Of a stretch of 34,408 nt of DNA, positions 8,265-15,552 are shown one piece after another. Within the stretch, counting starts at the first letter, position 1; every line of letters begins with the position of its first letter. Below the pieces are notes generated by a model. That model worked only from the letters and a program-made list of their open reading frames with translations, made no database searches and was not told the origin of the DNA. The translations under genes and the position numbers were made by a program. Origin of the DNA: an uncultured Acidobacteriota bacterium (GTDB taxonomy: Bacteria > Acidobacteriota > Blastocatellia > Pyrinomonadales > Pyrinomonadaceae); the NCBI GenBank assembly GCA_937873515.1, contig CALMYB010000016.1, positions 1 to 34,408 of the forward strand. The letters are read 5' to 3'.

Positions 8265-8747
8265 ATGGCCGACACGCCTTTTATAATACAAGAACATCAA
8301 TTTCAACGTATCAAAGGGATACTTGCGCGAGTGTGCGTCGAATGCGCCGCTCGAGCGGTCTTTCTGGTGGATCGTGATGGACAGCCGATCGCCTTTCATG
8401 GCGATATCGGTGATATGGACACTACGAGCTTTGCAAGCCTTGCTGCCGGCAACGTTGCCGCAACCAGCAGCATGGCAAAACTGATCGGAGAGGATGTCTT
8501 TCCGGCGGTCGTTCACGAAGGTGAACACGAGAGCATCTATATCAGCGTTATCGGCCGCAGCCTTTTAGTGGTAGTATTCGACGAGCGTTCCACTCTCGGC
8601 CTTGTTAAAATAAGAACTAAGCGGGCAAGTCACGATGTGGCGAACTTACTCGACGAAATGAGCCGCGAGTCGGTCGTTCAGGCGGCCGCAAGCAACACGT
8701 TCTTCTCGGAGATCACTGACGAGGACATTGACAGTTTGTTCAGCTAG
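8265..8747 (+). CDS. mglB: MglB-like roadblock/LC7 protein (GTPase-activating partner of MglA)
   Basis: This 160-residue protein has a single roadblock/LC7 domain and resembles Myxococcus xanthus MglB along its whole length, from memory: the 'VFLVDRDGQPI' strand, 'DTTSFASLAAGNVAAT', 'AKLIGEDVFP', 'STLGLVKIRTKRAS' and the acidic tail 'EITDEDIDSLFS'. In Myxococcus MglB is the GAP of the small GTPase MglA and sets the lagging cell pole in gliding and twitching motility. An MglA homologue follows 81 bases downstream. The role here could be polarity, motility or placement of surface machines such as type IV pili; no motility gene is in the window. It is cytosolic. Confidence 0.92.
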   Translation: MADTPFIIQEHQFQRIKGILARVCVECAARAVFLVDRDGQPIAFHGDIGDMDTTSFASLAAGNVAATSSMAKLIGEDVFPAVVHEGEHESIYISVIGRSLLVVVFDERSTLGLVKIRTKRASHDVANLLDEMSRESVVQAAASNTFFSEITDEDIDSLFS

Positions 8748-8828
8748 TGCACAGTGGCCAGTGGCCTGTGGACAGATTGCCTGTCCATCTAATGACCACC
8801 GAGCACTGACCACCGACCACTATTTTCT
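8748..8828. repeat. GTGG/CCAC-rich imperfect palindrome between mglB and mglA
   Basis: The 81-bp spacer holds a perfect hairpin (GGACAG 8770-8775, CTGTCC 8781-8786, 5-base loop). Around it lies a larger imperfect inverted repeat of AGTGG units on the left (8754-8765) and CCACC/CCACT units on the right (8796-8821). No U-tract follows. It may tune mRNA stability or the MglB:MglA ratio, or be one of the short dispersed intergenic repeats of this genome. Confidence 0.6.
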
Positions 8829-9413
8829 ATGACTTTTATTAACTACGCATCGCGCGAGATAAATTGCAAGATCGTCTATTACGGGCCGGGGCTTTGCGGC
8901 AAAACGACGAATTTGCAATACATCTACGACTCCACCGCGCCGCAGGCAAAAGGCAAGCTTATCAGCCTTGCCACCGAAACCGATCGAACGTTGTTCTTCG
9001 ACTTTATGCCGCTCGAGCTGGGAACCGTTCGAGGCTTTAAGACGCGCTTCCATCTCTACACGGTTCCCGGGCAGGTCTATTACGATGCGTCGCGCAAACT
9101 GATCCTAAAAGGCGTCGATGGTGTTGTGTTCGTCGCTGACAGCCAGGACGAACGAATGGATGCGAACATCGAATCGCTTTATAACCTGGAAGAGAACTTG
9201 CAGTCTCAAGGTTACGATCTCGCGACGATTCCCTACGTACTTCAGCTCAATAAACGCGACCTGCCGAACGTAACACCGATGGACGAACTTACGCAGGAAC
9301 TGCTGCGTAAGGATGAGCCTGTATTCGAAGCCGTAGCCACCACCGGAACAGGAGTGTTCGATACGCTTAAGGCCGTCGCAAAACAGGTCTTGACCGAGTT
9401 GAGAAAGGGTTAA
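8829..9413 (+). CDS. mglA: MglA-family small Ras-like GTPase
   Basis: This 194-residue GTPase matches the length and motifs of Myxococcus MglA: G1 loop GPGLCGKTT at 19-27, switch II region around TVPGQ at 78-82, NKRD at 141-144 (guanine specificity), and the tail 'GVFDTLKAVAKQVLTEL'. As in MglA, the G3 motif is TVPGQ rather than the usual DxxGQ. GTP-bound MglA marks the leading pole and recruits motility machinery; MglB stimulates its hydrolysis. The ATG at 8829 lies in a spacer rich in repeats without a good Shine-Dalgarno sequence. A rho-independent terminator follows the stop codon. Whether this species moves is not known from the window. Confidence 0.95.
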   Translation: MTFINYASREINCKIVYYGPGLCGKTTNLQYIYDSTAPQAKGKLISLATETDRTLFFDFMPLELGTVRGFKTRFHLYTVPGQVYYDASRKLILKGVDGVVFVADSQDERMDANIESLYNLEENLQSQGYDLATIPYVLQLNKRDLPNVTPMDELTQELLRKDEPVFEAVATTGTGVFDTLKAVAKQVLTELRKG

Positions 9414-9440
9414 GAGCCTTTTGAAATATCTTCGCAAAGG

Positions 9441-9467
9441 GGTCCGAGGCAACGTCGGGCCTTTTTT
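9441..9467 (+). terminator. Rho-independent terminator after mglA
   Basis: A 7-bp stem with one G-T wobble (GGTCCGA 9441-9447, TCGGGCC 9455-9461), a 7-base loop and six T residues (9462-9467) follow the mglA stop codon. Confidence 0.85.
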
Positions 9468-9489
9468 CGTTTTGTCTGTGAAACTCGGC

Positions 9490-9495
9490 TATACT
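9490..9495 (+). promoter_or_regulatory. -10-like TATACT immediately before a start codon
   Basis: TATACT ends seven bases before the ATG at 9503, and no Shine-Dalgarno sequence is present. This is the spacing expected for a leaderless mRNA. No convincing -35 box is seen at the right distance. Confidence 0.4.
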
Positions 9496-9502
9496 TATCT
9501 CG

Positions 9503-9766
9503 ATGAAGCCTGGCCAGGAAATGATCGATCGTGGAATTCGCGATCTCGAGAACGGAGAAGAGACCATCGAGTCGCTGCTGGTCTCGATCGGTGCCCCGAG
9601 ACTCCGAGATGCAGGAATAAACGTGCCGAAAAATACGTTTGAGTCGCCCGAACATCGTCTTTACGTGTTACTCGCTAAAGCCGATGGTGACGGGGCACAC
9701 TCCAGATACAATTCATTGATACGAAGACTTGTAAGCTTTGAACGAGCGGCAGAATGCGGACTTTAA
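9503..9766 (+). CDS. Small hypothetical protein paired with a nucleotidyltransferase
   Basis: This 87-residue, mostly helical and charged protein has no recognised domain. The N-terminal part ('IDRGIRDLENGEETIESLLVSI') looks amphipathic helical and is followed by a Pro/Asn turn and a second helical part. It has no signal peptide or membrane segment. Its last 13 bases overlap the start of the nucleotidyltransferase gene in another frame, so the two are probably co-translated. The order of a small gene followed by an overlapping nucleotidyltransferase recalls toxin-antitoxin modules, but the same arrangement is also compatible with an ordinary functional pair. No Shine-Dalgarno sequence precedes the ATG. 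Confidence 0.75.
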   Translation: MKPGQEMIDRGIRDLENGEETIESLLVSIGAPRLRDAGINVPKNTFESPEHRLYVLLAKADGDGAHSRYNSLIRRLVSFERAAECGL

Positions 9767-10287
9767 CGAATCAGGAAAAGATCGAGAAGTTTATGCAGAA
9801 GCTTGCTCGTAGAGTGCGCCAGGCCGGCCGCGTGTACTTTACAGGCGGTTCTACGGCCGTTCTTCACGGTTGGCGCGATTCGACGGTCGATATTGATGTT
9901 CGCTTTGTTCCGGATACGGATGAGCTTTATCGAGCATTGGCTGACCTTAAAGAAGAACTTCAGGCAAATATCGAGATCGCATCACCTCCGGACTTTATTC
10001 CAGCGGTTCCAGGCTGGGAAGACCGATCAGAATTCATTTGCCGAGAAGGAAAGTTGGATTTCTATCACTTTGATCTTTACAGCCAAGCTTTGGCAAAGAT
10101 TGAGCGCGGCCATGCTCAGGATAGATCTGATGTTCGGTCGATGATCGGTCATGGGTTGATCGAGCCGGAGAGATTGCGTTCCCTTTTTGACGAGATCAAG
10201 CCGGAGCTCTATCGCTATCCGGCTATAAGCGAGGAAAAGTTCCACGAATCGCTTGAACAGACCTTAGCGGAACAATTGGGACAATAA
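9754..10287 (+). CDS. Nucleotidyltransferase-fold protein (DUF6036-like)
   Basis: This 177-residue protein has the minimal nucleotidyltransferase signature: GGSTAVLHGW at 31-40 followed by the metal-binding D-I-D at 46-48 in 'STVDIDVRF'. This corresponds to the hG[GS]...DxD pattern of the polymerase-beta superfamily. The middle and C-terminal parts are helical and acidic. The pattern fits the DUF6036 group, some members of which are considered toxin-antitoxin components (from general knowledge). It starts inside the preceding 87-residue gene, overlapping it by 13 bases. Substrate and target are unknown. A third acidic residue, possibly Asp in 'GKLDFYHFD', would complete the catalytic triad. 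Confidence 0.8.
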   Translation: MRTLTNQEKIEKFMQKLARRVRQAGRVYFTGGSTAVLHGWRDSTVDIDVRFVPDTDELYRALADLKEELQANIEIASPPDFIPAVPGWEDRSEFICREGKLDFYHFDLYSQALAKIERGHAQDRSDVRSMIGHGLIEPERLRSLFDEIKPELYRYPAISEEKFHESLEQTLAEQLGQ

Positions 10288-10321
10288 ACCACCGAAACGA
10301 ACCACCAGGTTGAGGAAAGCT

Positions 10322-11002
10322 ATGCGATCACGGCACATCATTTTATCTCTTATGCTTTTGACAGGTGTCTCAGGCTGCTCGGCAGGAAGCGTTCCACCGA
10401 AGCCGAGTGGTGATTCGCGGCTTCAGGAACAGGCAACTTCAACCAACGCTCAGACTACAGACGCAAAAGCGACAGCCGCAAATGGCGCAGAATCCCAAAC
10501 GGCCGGCGATCTAATGGTAAGGCCGAAGACCGTACGGGACTTTTTTATGCTGCTGCCGGTCAAGTATTTCCCGCTGGAATCTTGCGACGCCGCCAAGGAT
10601 AAGGGCTGTCAGCGTGCAAAGGCCGATTATTTAAAGGACTTTGTCGAGGTTGAAGACACCGCGAACGGATATTTGCGGGCGGGCTGCGACGGTGCCCAAA
10701 GCTGCCTTGAAATGGCGATCTTCAAGAAACCTGGCGGCGACTATCTCGTCGGCGTTCGCGCCGATTTCGAAATGGGAAGCGATAGCTATTTTGTCGATCA
10801 TGACAATGGAAAATGGACGGACGTCGGCCGCTCGATCGTTGACGGGTTCAGCAGTGATCTCTATTACGTCTTTCCGCGTGTGGGCACGACAGTTGAGGTC
10901 TTTGAAAAACTTCCGGTCGATTCGAACACTGCTGATTCACCTAAGGGCAAAAAGCTTTATGACCTGGAATGGAAAGAAGGACGATTTACTCGAAAGAGGT
11001 GA
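10322..11002 (+). CDS. Predicted lipoprotein of unknown function
   Basis: This 226-residue protein has a lipoprotein signal peptide with lipobox V-S-G-C (Cys19). A disordered Ser/Thr/Ala-rich linker follows to about residue 65, and then a globular domain with two Cys pairs ('SCDAAKDKGCQ' and 'GCDGAQSCL') that could form disulfides. The frame is open from a TTG at 10310, but GAGGAAAG at 10312-10319 is the ribosome-binding site for the ATG at 10322. No family was recognised. The likely location is the outer or inner membrane facing the periplasm. The stop codon is three bases from the 3' end of the convergent tRNA-Asp gene. Confidence 0.75.
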   Translation: MRSRHIILSLMLLTGVSGCSAGSVPPKPSGDSRLQEQATSTNAQTTDAKATAANGAESQTAGDLMVRPKTVRDFFMLLPVKYFPLESCDAAKDKGCQRAKADYLKDFVEVEDTANGYLRAGCDGAQSCLEMAIFKKPGGDYLVGVRADFEMGSDSYFVDHDNGKWTDVGRSIVDGFSSDLYYVFPRVGTTVEVFEKLPVDSNTADSPKGKKLYDLEWKEGRFTRKR

Positions 11003-11005
11003 AAG

Positions 11006-11083
11006 TGGCGGGGCCGACGGGGCTCGAACCCGCGACCTCCAACGTGACAGGCTGGCGTTCTAACCAAACTGAACTACGACCCC
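11006..11083 (-). tRNA. tRNA-Asp (GTC)
   Basis: The cloverleaf can be folded by eye: acceptor GGGGTCG with CGGCCCC, TA at positions 8-9, D-arm GTTC/GAAC, anticodon stem CCAGC/GTTGG with loop CTGTCAC (anticodon GTC), T-arm GCGGG/CCCGT with loop TTCGAGC. The discriminator is G and the CCA end is encoded. It is the downstream gene of a two-tRNA unit. Confidence 0.97.
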
Positions 11084-11099
11084 GCAAAGTAGATTGAAA

Positions 11100-11175
11100 T
11101 GGTGGGCACGAAGGGACTCGAACCCCTAACTTCCTCCTTGTAAGGGAGGCTGTCTACCAATTGACGTACATGCCC
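11100..11175 (-). tRNA. tRNA-Val (TAC)
   Basis: Acceptor GGGCATG pairs with CGTGCCC. The anticodon stem is CCTCC/GGAGG with loop CTTACAA (anticodon TAC), and the T-arm is AGGGG/CCCTT with loop TTCGAGT. The discriminator is A and CCA is encoded. The D-stem has one mismatch (C-A) at its base. It lies 16 bases upstream of tRNA-Asp on the same strand. Confidence 0.97.
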
Positions 11176-11253
11176 GAGATACCTTTGAGGCTTCTTCTTG
11201 CCCCATAAATCTGCTGAAAAGATCAAACCCGACCCTAAAAAGGGCGAACGTTA

Positions 11254-11282
11254 ACCTTACGAAAATCGCAATTCTTAGTCAA
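11254..11282 (-). promoter_or_regulatory. Promoter of the tRNA-Val/tRNA-Asp unit
   Basis: On the minus strand TTGACT (11277-11282) and TAAGGT (11254-11259) are separated by 17 bases. Transcription would start near 11247, about 70 bases before tRNA-Val. A short CCCT/AGGG hairpin lies at 11233-11244. The promoter sits just past the stop codon of the YCF48-like gene, separating the tRNAs from the polysaccharide operon. Confidence 0.65.
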
Positions 11283-11295
11283 GTATTGAGACGGC

Positions 11296-12309
11296 TCAAT
11301 GCTCGATCTTTGGCGAAATTGTGGGTTCATCACGTTTCGGGGTCTTGAATTCGGGACCTTTTGCCAGGATAGTACCGCCGAATCCGATGGCAAAACCATT
11401 CGCGCCGTTAAAGACGATCTTGTTGAGATTGTGGGTGACACGCGTCTGTTCCAGATACCAATGATTGCCAGCGTCCGGCGTGTGCAGGATCGTGCCATCG
11501 TTTCCGGCAGCATAGCCATTGCGGGCGTCAGAGAAATAGACGCTGTTGAGTGCTGCGGTTGTTTCGCTCTGCGGGACGAGCCGCCAGAGCCGGCCGCCGC
11601 CTGTGGCTGTAAAGATCGCCCCGTCAGTACCGACCGCCCAGCCTTGCTTCGCGCTCGTGAATACGACCGAGTTGATGCGCGAGTTCGTTTCGTGCAGGAT
11701 CGTCGCCTCTTCCCAAGTAAGGCCGCCGTCCTGCGTAAAAACGATCGTGCCGCCCGCTCCCACGATCGCACCGTTCGCGCCCGCACCGTAGGCTCCGTCA
11801 AGCAGTAAGAAATGTATCGCGGCCCGCGACTTTTTCCACGTCGTACCGTCCGCCTGAAGTCGATAGAAGACCCCGCCCTCGCCAAATGCCAAACCAAGCC
11901 CGTTCCGATCAAAGAGGATCCGTGTAACACGTTCCCGATCGGCATCTTCAAACTCGACCTTGTCCCAATGAACACCGCCGTCAGTCGTCTTGCGAAGATA
12001 TGAGGTTGGGTTCTTGCCTCGGCTGTAAATGCTTCGTTCGCAAAGCATCCAGCCGGTCGAGGCGTCGGTGAAATTGATCTGAAGGATCGAGTCGGTCGTA
12101 AACTTCTGCACCGGCAGCCATGTTTTGCCGCCATCGTCCGTTCGAAGAAGCGTCCCGTCGGTTCCCGTTATCCATCCGGTCTCAGAATTTTGAAAGAAGA
12201 TATCCTTAAGGTTCGCGAAGCTTCGTGTCGGCAGCTTGATCCACTCGGCATTTACGCAGACACACGCGCCGAAAAGAAAGATCGAGAATGCCGCTACCTT
12301 GAACTTCAT
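11296..12309 (-). CDS. Secreted YCF48-like beta-propeller
   Basis: This 337-residue protein has an N-terminal signal peptide (residues 1 to about 21). It then has at least five blades of the YCF48/BNR type, each with a 'GWAVGTDGAIF' or 'GTLLRTDDGGKTW' pattern; the first D-D-G-G-K-T-W is at 58-64. YCF48 assists photosystem II assembly in cyanobacteria, but the same fold is widespread in non-photosynthetic secreted proteins, so no photosynthetic role is implied. Its ATG directly follows the stop codon of the Wza-like gene with no gap (TAA then ATG), making it the last gene of the exopolysaccharide operon. A role in folding, export or binding of the polysaccharide machinery is an inference from position. 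Confidence 0.85.
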   Translation of the reverse strand: MKFKVAAFSIFLFGACVCVNAEWIKLPTRSFANLKDIFFQNSETGWITGTDGTLLRTDDGGKTWLPVQKFTTDSILQINFTDASTGWMLCERSIYSRGKNPTSYLRKTTDGGVHWDKVEFEDADRERVTRILFDRNGLGLAFGEGGVFYRLQADGTTWKKSRAAIHFLLLDGAYGAGANGAIVGAGGTIVFTQDGGLTWEEATILHETNSRINSVVFTSAKQGWAVGTDGAIFTATGGGRLWRLVPQSETTAALNSVYFSDARNGYAAGNDGTILHTPDAGNHWYLEQTRVTHNLNKIVFNGANGFAIGFGGTILAKGPEFKTPKRDEPTISPKIEH

Positions 12310-13071
12310 TTAGAATGGGCTGCCGAATAGAAACCTAACTACGCTGGCCTTTCCGAGAATGTCGAAGATGCTATCGATGCCAAAGCCTTTGCTGGGTACG
12401 AAGACCTGATCTCCGGGGCTCAAATAGACCATCGCGGTCTTTCCGCTCTCCATGTCGGCGATCGAAACTTCACGTTTTTTAAGATGGCCGTCCGCTGCAT
12501 AGCTGACAATGAAGGCCCGCTTTTTGTCGCCGCCTTTTGCGACACCGCCGGCATCGAGTATCGCCTCATAAACGCTGACCTTACGATCCATCACACGAAC
12601 GCCGGGCGTGGTAACTTTGCCCATCACGCTGTAACGGGTCGAAACGGCCTTATCGAGCGTTACGGTAACCTTCGGGTCGATAATGTACTCGTTAAGCTTC
12701 TTTGTGATCTCCGCGGCCACCTGTTCGACCGTCTTGCCTGCAACCAAGACACCGCCCGGAACAAGCGGATACGAGATCCTTGCATTTGGCGGGACCGTGA
12801 TGCCGGATTTGCAGTAGTCCGGACACTGGCCGAACACCTCGACCGTTATAACGTCCGAAGGCCCGAGCCGATATTCCTTAAGGTAATTGTCGTAATACGG
12901 AAGGATCACGTCATCGTCGGCGGTCGCGCTTGTGGTCTCAGGAGTCGGCGTTGTTGCGGCGCTGTCAGTTTGCTTTTCCGTTGACGCGCCCGCTTCCTGT
13001 GCGAACACCGTCGCTGAAGAACACATTCCGACGAGAAATACCGAGATCAGTGCATATTTTACTGCTTTCAT
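12310..13071 (-). CDS. Wza-like polysaccharide export protein
   Basis: This 253-residue protein has a signal peptide (MKAVKYALISVFLVGMC...VFAQ) and an acidic linker. A Poly_export domain starts at 'YRLGPSDVITVEVFGQ', and one or two SLBB-like ligand-binding domains follow ('RYSVMGKVTTPGV...', then 'VYLSPGDQVFVPSK'). It should form or gate the outer-membrane exit for the exopolysaccharide. No lipobox at a suitable position is visible, unlike E. coli Wza. The frame extends to a GTG at 13080, but GAGTG spacing favours the ATG at 13071. A 66-base gap separates it from the upstream glycosyltransferase gene, the largest gap in the operon. Confidence 0.9.
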   Translation of the reverse strand: MKAVKYALISVFLVGMCSSATVFAQEAGASTEKQTDSAATTPTPETTSATADDDVILPYYDNYLKEYRLGPSDVITVEVFGQCPDYCKSGITVPPNARISYPLVPGGVLVAGKTVEQVAAEITKKLNEYIIDPKVTVTLDKAVSTRYSVMGKVTTPGVRVMDRKVSVYEAILDAGGVAKGGDKKRAFIVSYAADGHLKKREVSIADMESGKTAMVYLSPGDQVFVPSKGFGIDSIFDILGKASVVRFLFGSPF

Positions 13072-13137
13072 AACGATCACTCTTTTGTAACAACTACGGT
13101 TCGTTAAAACACCGATTAGCTTCCGGAATCCAATTTT

Positions 13138-14529
13138 TTACCTGCCCCCGCGGCCGAAAAGTACCGTTTTTACCGTCTCAAAGATAATTACGAGATCGAG
13201 GGTCAGGCTTTGATTCTTGATGTAATACAGGTCGTATTGAAGTTTCTGGCGCGCATCATCTACAGAGGCTCCATACGGGTATTTGATCTGCGCCCAACCG
13301 GTCAGGCCGGGTGCGACCAAATGCCGATGTTCATAATAAGAGATCTCGCGTGCGAGCTGCTTCACGAAATGCGGGCGTTCGGGACGCGGTCCGACGAAAT
13401 TCATCTCGCCCTTCAAGATATTCCAGAATTGCGGTATCTCGTCAATACGAACCTTGCGAATGAAGCGTCCAACGATCGTAGTTCTGTCATCGTTGTCGGC
13501 CGCCCAAACCGGATTGCCGTCGGCCTCGGCGTCTTCTCGCATCGAGCGAAATTTTATGACCTTGAAGATACGTCCGTTCTTGCCGACACGCTCTTGGCGG
13601 TAGAACACAGGGCCGCGTGATTCGAGCTTGATCAGGATCGCCGTTACGATCGAGACAGGAGCAGAGATGACCAGGCCGACCAGAGCCAAGATACGATAGA
13701 TAAGCTCGCGAAAAAGGCCTTTTATGCGCGATTCCCGATTTCGTCCGGCGAAAATGAGCCACGAGGGCCGCAGCATATCGACGTGAACTTTCCCTGTTAT
13801 CCGCTCGAAGAACGATGTGCACTCTTCGATCGAGATGTCGCCCGCGAGGCTCATCTTTAGAAGAGCCTCGGTCGGAAACGCGCCGCGACGTTCTCGAACG
13901 GCAATCACGACCCGGTCCACCCGCTCGTTCTTTATGACCTCTTCGAGCTGCCATGCCTTGCCGAGAACCTCGGACCGCCCGATCTTTTCCCGCGGTTTCG
14001 CACCGTTTTCCGAAACGAAACCGACGATCCGATAGCCCGCGTCTCGCCGCTGCCAAACTGCTTCGGCCGTATCAAGCGCGGTCGGGCCGGTGCCTACAAC
14101 GAGAATTTTCTCACCGATATCGGGGTGACCCGTAAGGATATGTATGCAGTTGCGCCACAGCAGAAGAAGCACTAATACCAGCGGTACGGATATCACCGAC
14201 ACACCGCGGCCGATCATCACCGGCGGAGCGAAATAAAAGACGATCGCAAGCAGCACCCACGCGATGCCGAGAGCCTGTACAAGCCGCAACAGAAGCTCAC
14301 GGCGGTTCGTCATCACGACATAATCGTATAGGTCATAGAAGTAGAGATTTAAGATGCAGATGGCGGTCGCAAAACCGATCTTGATCCAGCCGTCGCGATT
14401 TGAAAGCTCATTCTCAGATCCGGCAAAGCCCAGGCGTATATGCATCGCCAGAATGATACTCGCATAAACGATCACGGTATCGGCGATGACTAACCATAGC
14501 TTTCTAAGTTGGGACCCGCTTGCTGACAT
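13138..14529 (-). CDS. Exopolysaccharide polyprenyl glycosylphosphotransferase (PEP-CTERM-system type)
   Basis: This 463-residue inner-membrane enzyme should transfer a sugar-1-phosphate to undecaprenyl phosphate and so start repeat-unit synthesis. The N-terminal part has four to five membrane segments (residues 10-130). The middle holds a Rossmann-like region with 'VVGTGPTALDTAEAV'. The C-terminal third is the bacterial sugar transferase domain with a membrane hairpin, 'RQERVGKNGRIFKVIKFRSMR', 'RKVRIDEIPQFWNILKGEM', 'GPRPERPHF' and 'APGLTGWAQI'. The architecture fits the family found next to exosortases. It starts seven bases after the kinase stop codon. Substrate sugar is not known. Confidence 0.93.
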   Translation of the reverse strand: MSASGSQLRKLWLVIADTVIVYASIILAMHIRLGFAGSENELSNRDGWIKIGFATAICILNLYFYDLYDYVVMTNRRELLLRLVQALGIAWVLLAIVFYFAPPVMIGRGVSVISVPLVLVLLLLWRNCIHILTGHPDIGEKILVVGTGPTALDTAEAVWQRRDAGYRIVGFVSENGAKPREKIGRSEVLGKAWQLEEVIKNERVDRVVIAVRERRGAFPTEALLKMSLAGDISIEECTSFFERITGKVHVDMLRPSWLIFAGRNRESRIKGLFRELIYRILALVGLVISAPVSIVTAILIKLESRGPVFYRQERVGKNGRIFKVIKFRSMREDAEADGNPVWAADNDDRTTIVGRFIRKVRIDEIPQFWNILKGEMNFVGPRPERPHFVKQLAREISYYEHRHLVAPGLTGWAQIKYPYGASVDDARQKLQYDLYYIKNQSLTLDLVIIFETVKTVLFGRGGR

Positions 14530-14536
14530 TTATCGT

Positions 14537-15535
14537 TCACAATGCTGCGTCTTCCGCCACGCGGCGATAGTTGTAATAACCGTAGTTGTATTGGGATTCG
14601 TCGAGAACATCCTCTGACTGGTTCAAGATGACCCCAAGCATTCGATCCTTTGGCAAGGGTTCGAGAATGCGATCCAGAACCGAGTACTTTGTCTTGTTCG
14701 CACGAACGACAAGCAGCGCCGCATCCGCCTTATTGATCAGCACCGTTGCGTCGGTAAAGATGGCGAGCGGCGGAGCATCGATGATGATGTAATCGAACAT
14801 CTCTCGTGCTTCTGCTAAGATCTCGGCAAACTTCGGCCCCGAGATAAGTTCGGCGACATCAGGCCGCGCAGTCCCACCGGCAAGAAGATACAATCCGGAA
14901 GGCTCGATCTTGACGATCGTGTCCGTCAGTTTTGCATCGCCTGTAAGGATATCCGAAAGGCCTTTCTCGGTCTCGATCCCTAAATAGTCCGCCAGGCTGG
15001 GCATACGAAGGTCGCTGTCTATAATAAGGGCACGAACACCGTCCGTCTGAGCAAGCATCCACGCAAGATTTACCGCCGTGACACTCTTACCCTCGCCAGG
15101 GTTCGCGCTCGCAACAACTATCGCCTGCAGATTCTGTCGCTGGCTCTTATGCAGGACATTTGTTCGTAAACTGCGGTACTCCTCGCAGTAGCCTGAATTG
15201 GGGCTCGTTATCGCAACAAGGCGAGGCTCAACGCGCTCGGCATCGACGGTCCAGCTGACACAATCTGGCAGCGGCCGTCGAGCCGAACGTGTTAAGGTAT
15301 CGGCATTCGGTTTTGCCCCGACAGTTAGGCCCGTTTCAACGTCAGGGAGTGCCGTCCCGATCGAAGAATTCGGCTGCCCATCGAACGCCGATCTTGGTGA
15401 CCCGATCTTGATCCCTGAACCAAGCAGATCCGGCGGAAGATTCCGCTTTCCGGCAGCGTCGAACGCTACCACTCTTGGCTCAGAAGCCGTCGGGCTATCT
15501 AAATTTTTTCGCTGCAGAGCTTGAAGGACACTCAT
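14537..15535 (-). CDS. CpsD/CapB-family tyrosine autokinase (BY-kinase)
   Basis: This 332-residue bacterial tyrosine kinase controls polysaccharide chain length by cycling phosphorylation. Visible motifs are EYRSLRTN at 119-126, Walker A SANPGEGKS at 143-151, Walker A' LIIDSDLRMP at 170-179 and Walker B YIIIDAPP at 249-256. The C-terminus carries the autophosphorylation cluster with Tyr at 316, 318, 320, 321 and 323. The first 100 residues are a variable linker. The membrane activator part of two-component BY-kinases is probably supplied by the GumC/Wzz protein two genes upstream. GGAGAA lies about nine bases before the ATG at 15535. It is cytosolic. Confidence 0.93.
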   Translation of the reverse strand: MSVLQALQRKNLDSPTASEPRVVAFDAAGKRNLPPDLLGSGIKIGSPRSAFDGQPNSSIGTALPDVETGLTVGAKPNADTLTRSARRPLPDCVSWTVDAERVEPRLVAITSPNSGYCEEYRSLRTNVLHKSQRQNLQAIVVASANPGEGKSVTAVNLAWMLAQTDGVRALIIDSDLRMPSLADYLGIETEKGLSDILTGDAKLTDTIVKIEPSGLYLLAGGTARPDVAELISGPKFAEILAEAREMFDYIIIDAPPLAIFTDATVLINKADAALLVVRANKTKYSVLDRILEPLPKDRMLGVILNQSEDVLDESQYNYGYYNYRRVAEDAAL

Positions 15536-15552
15536 TTTTCAATTTCTCCTGC

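Noticed and set aside
11235..12134. Minus-strand open frame of 299 codons
   Set aside because: It overlaps the YCF48-like gene in another frame, is rich in Arg and Ser as expected for a shadow, and has no signal peptide or domain.
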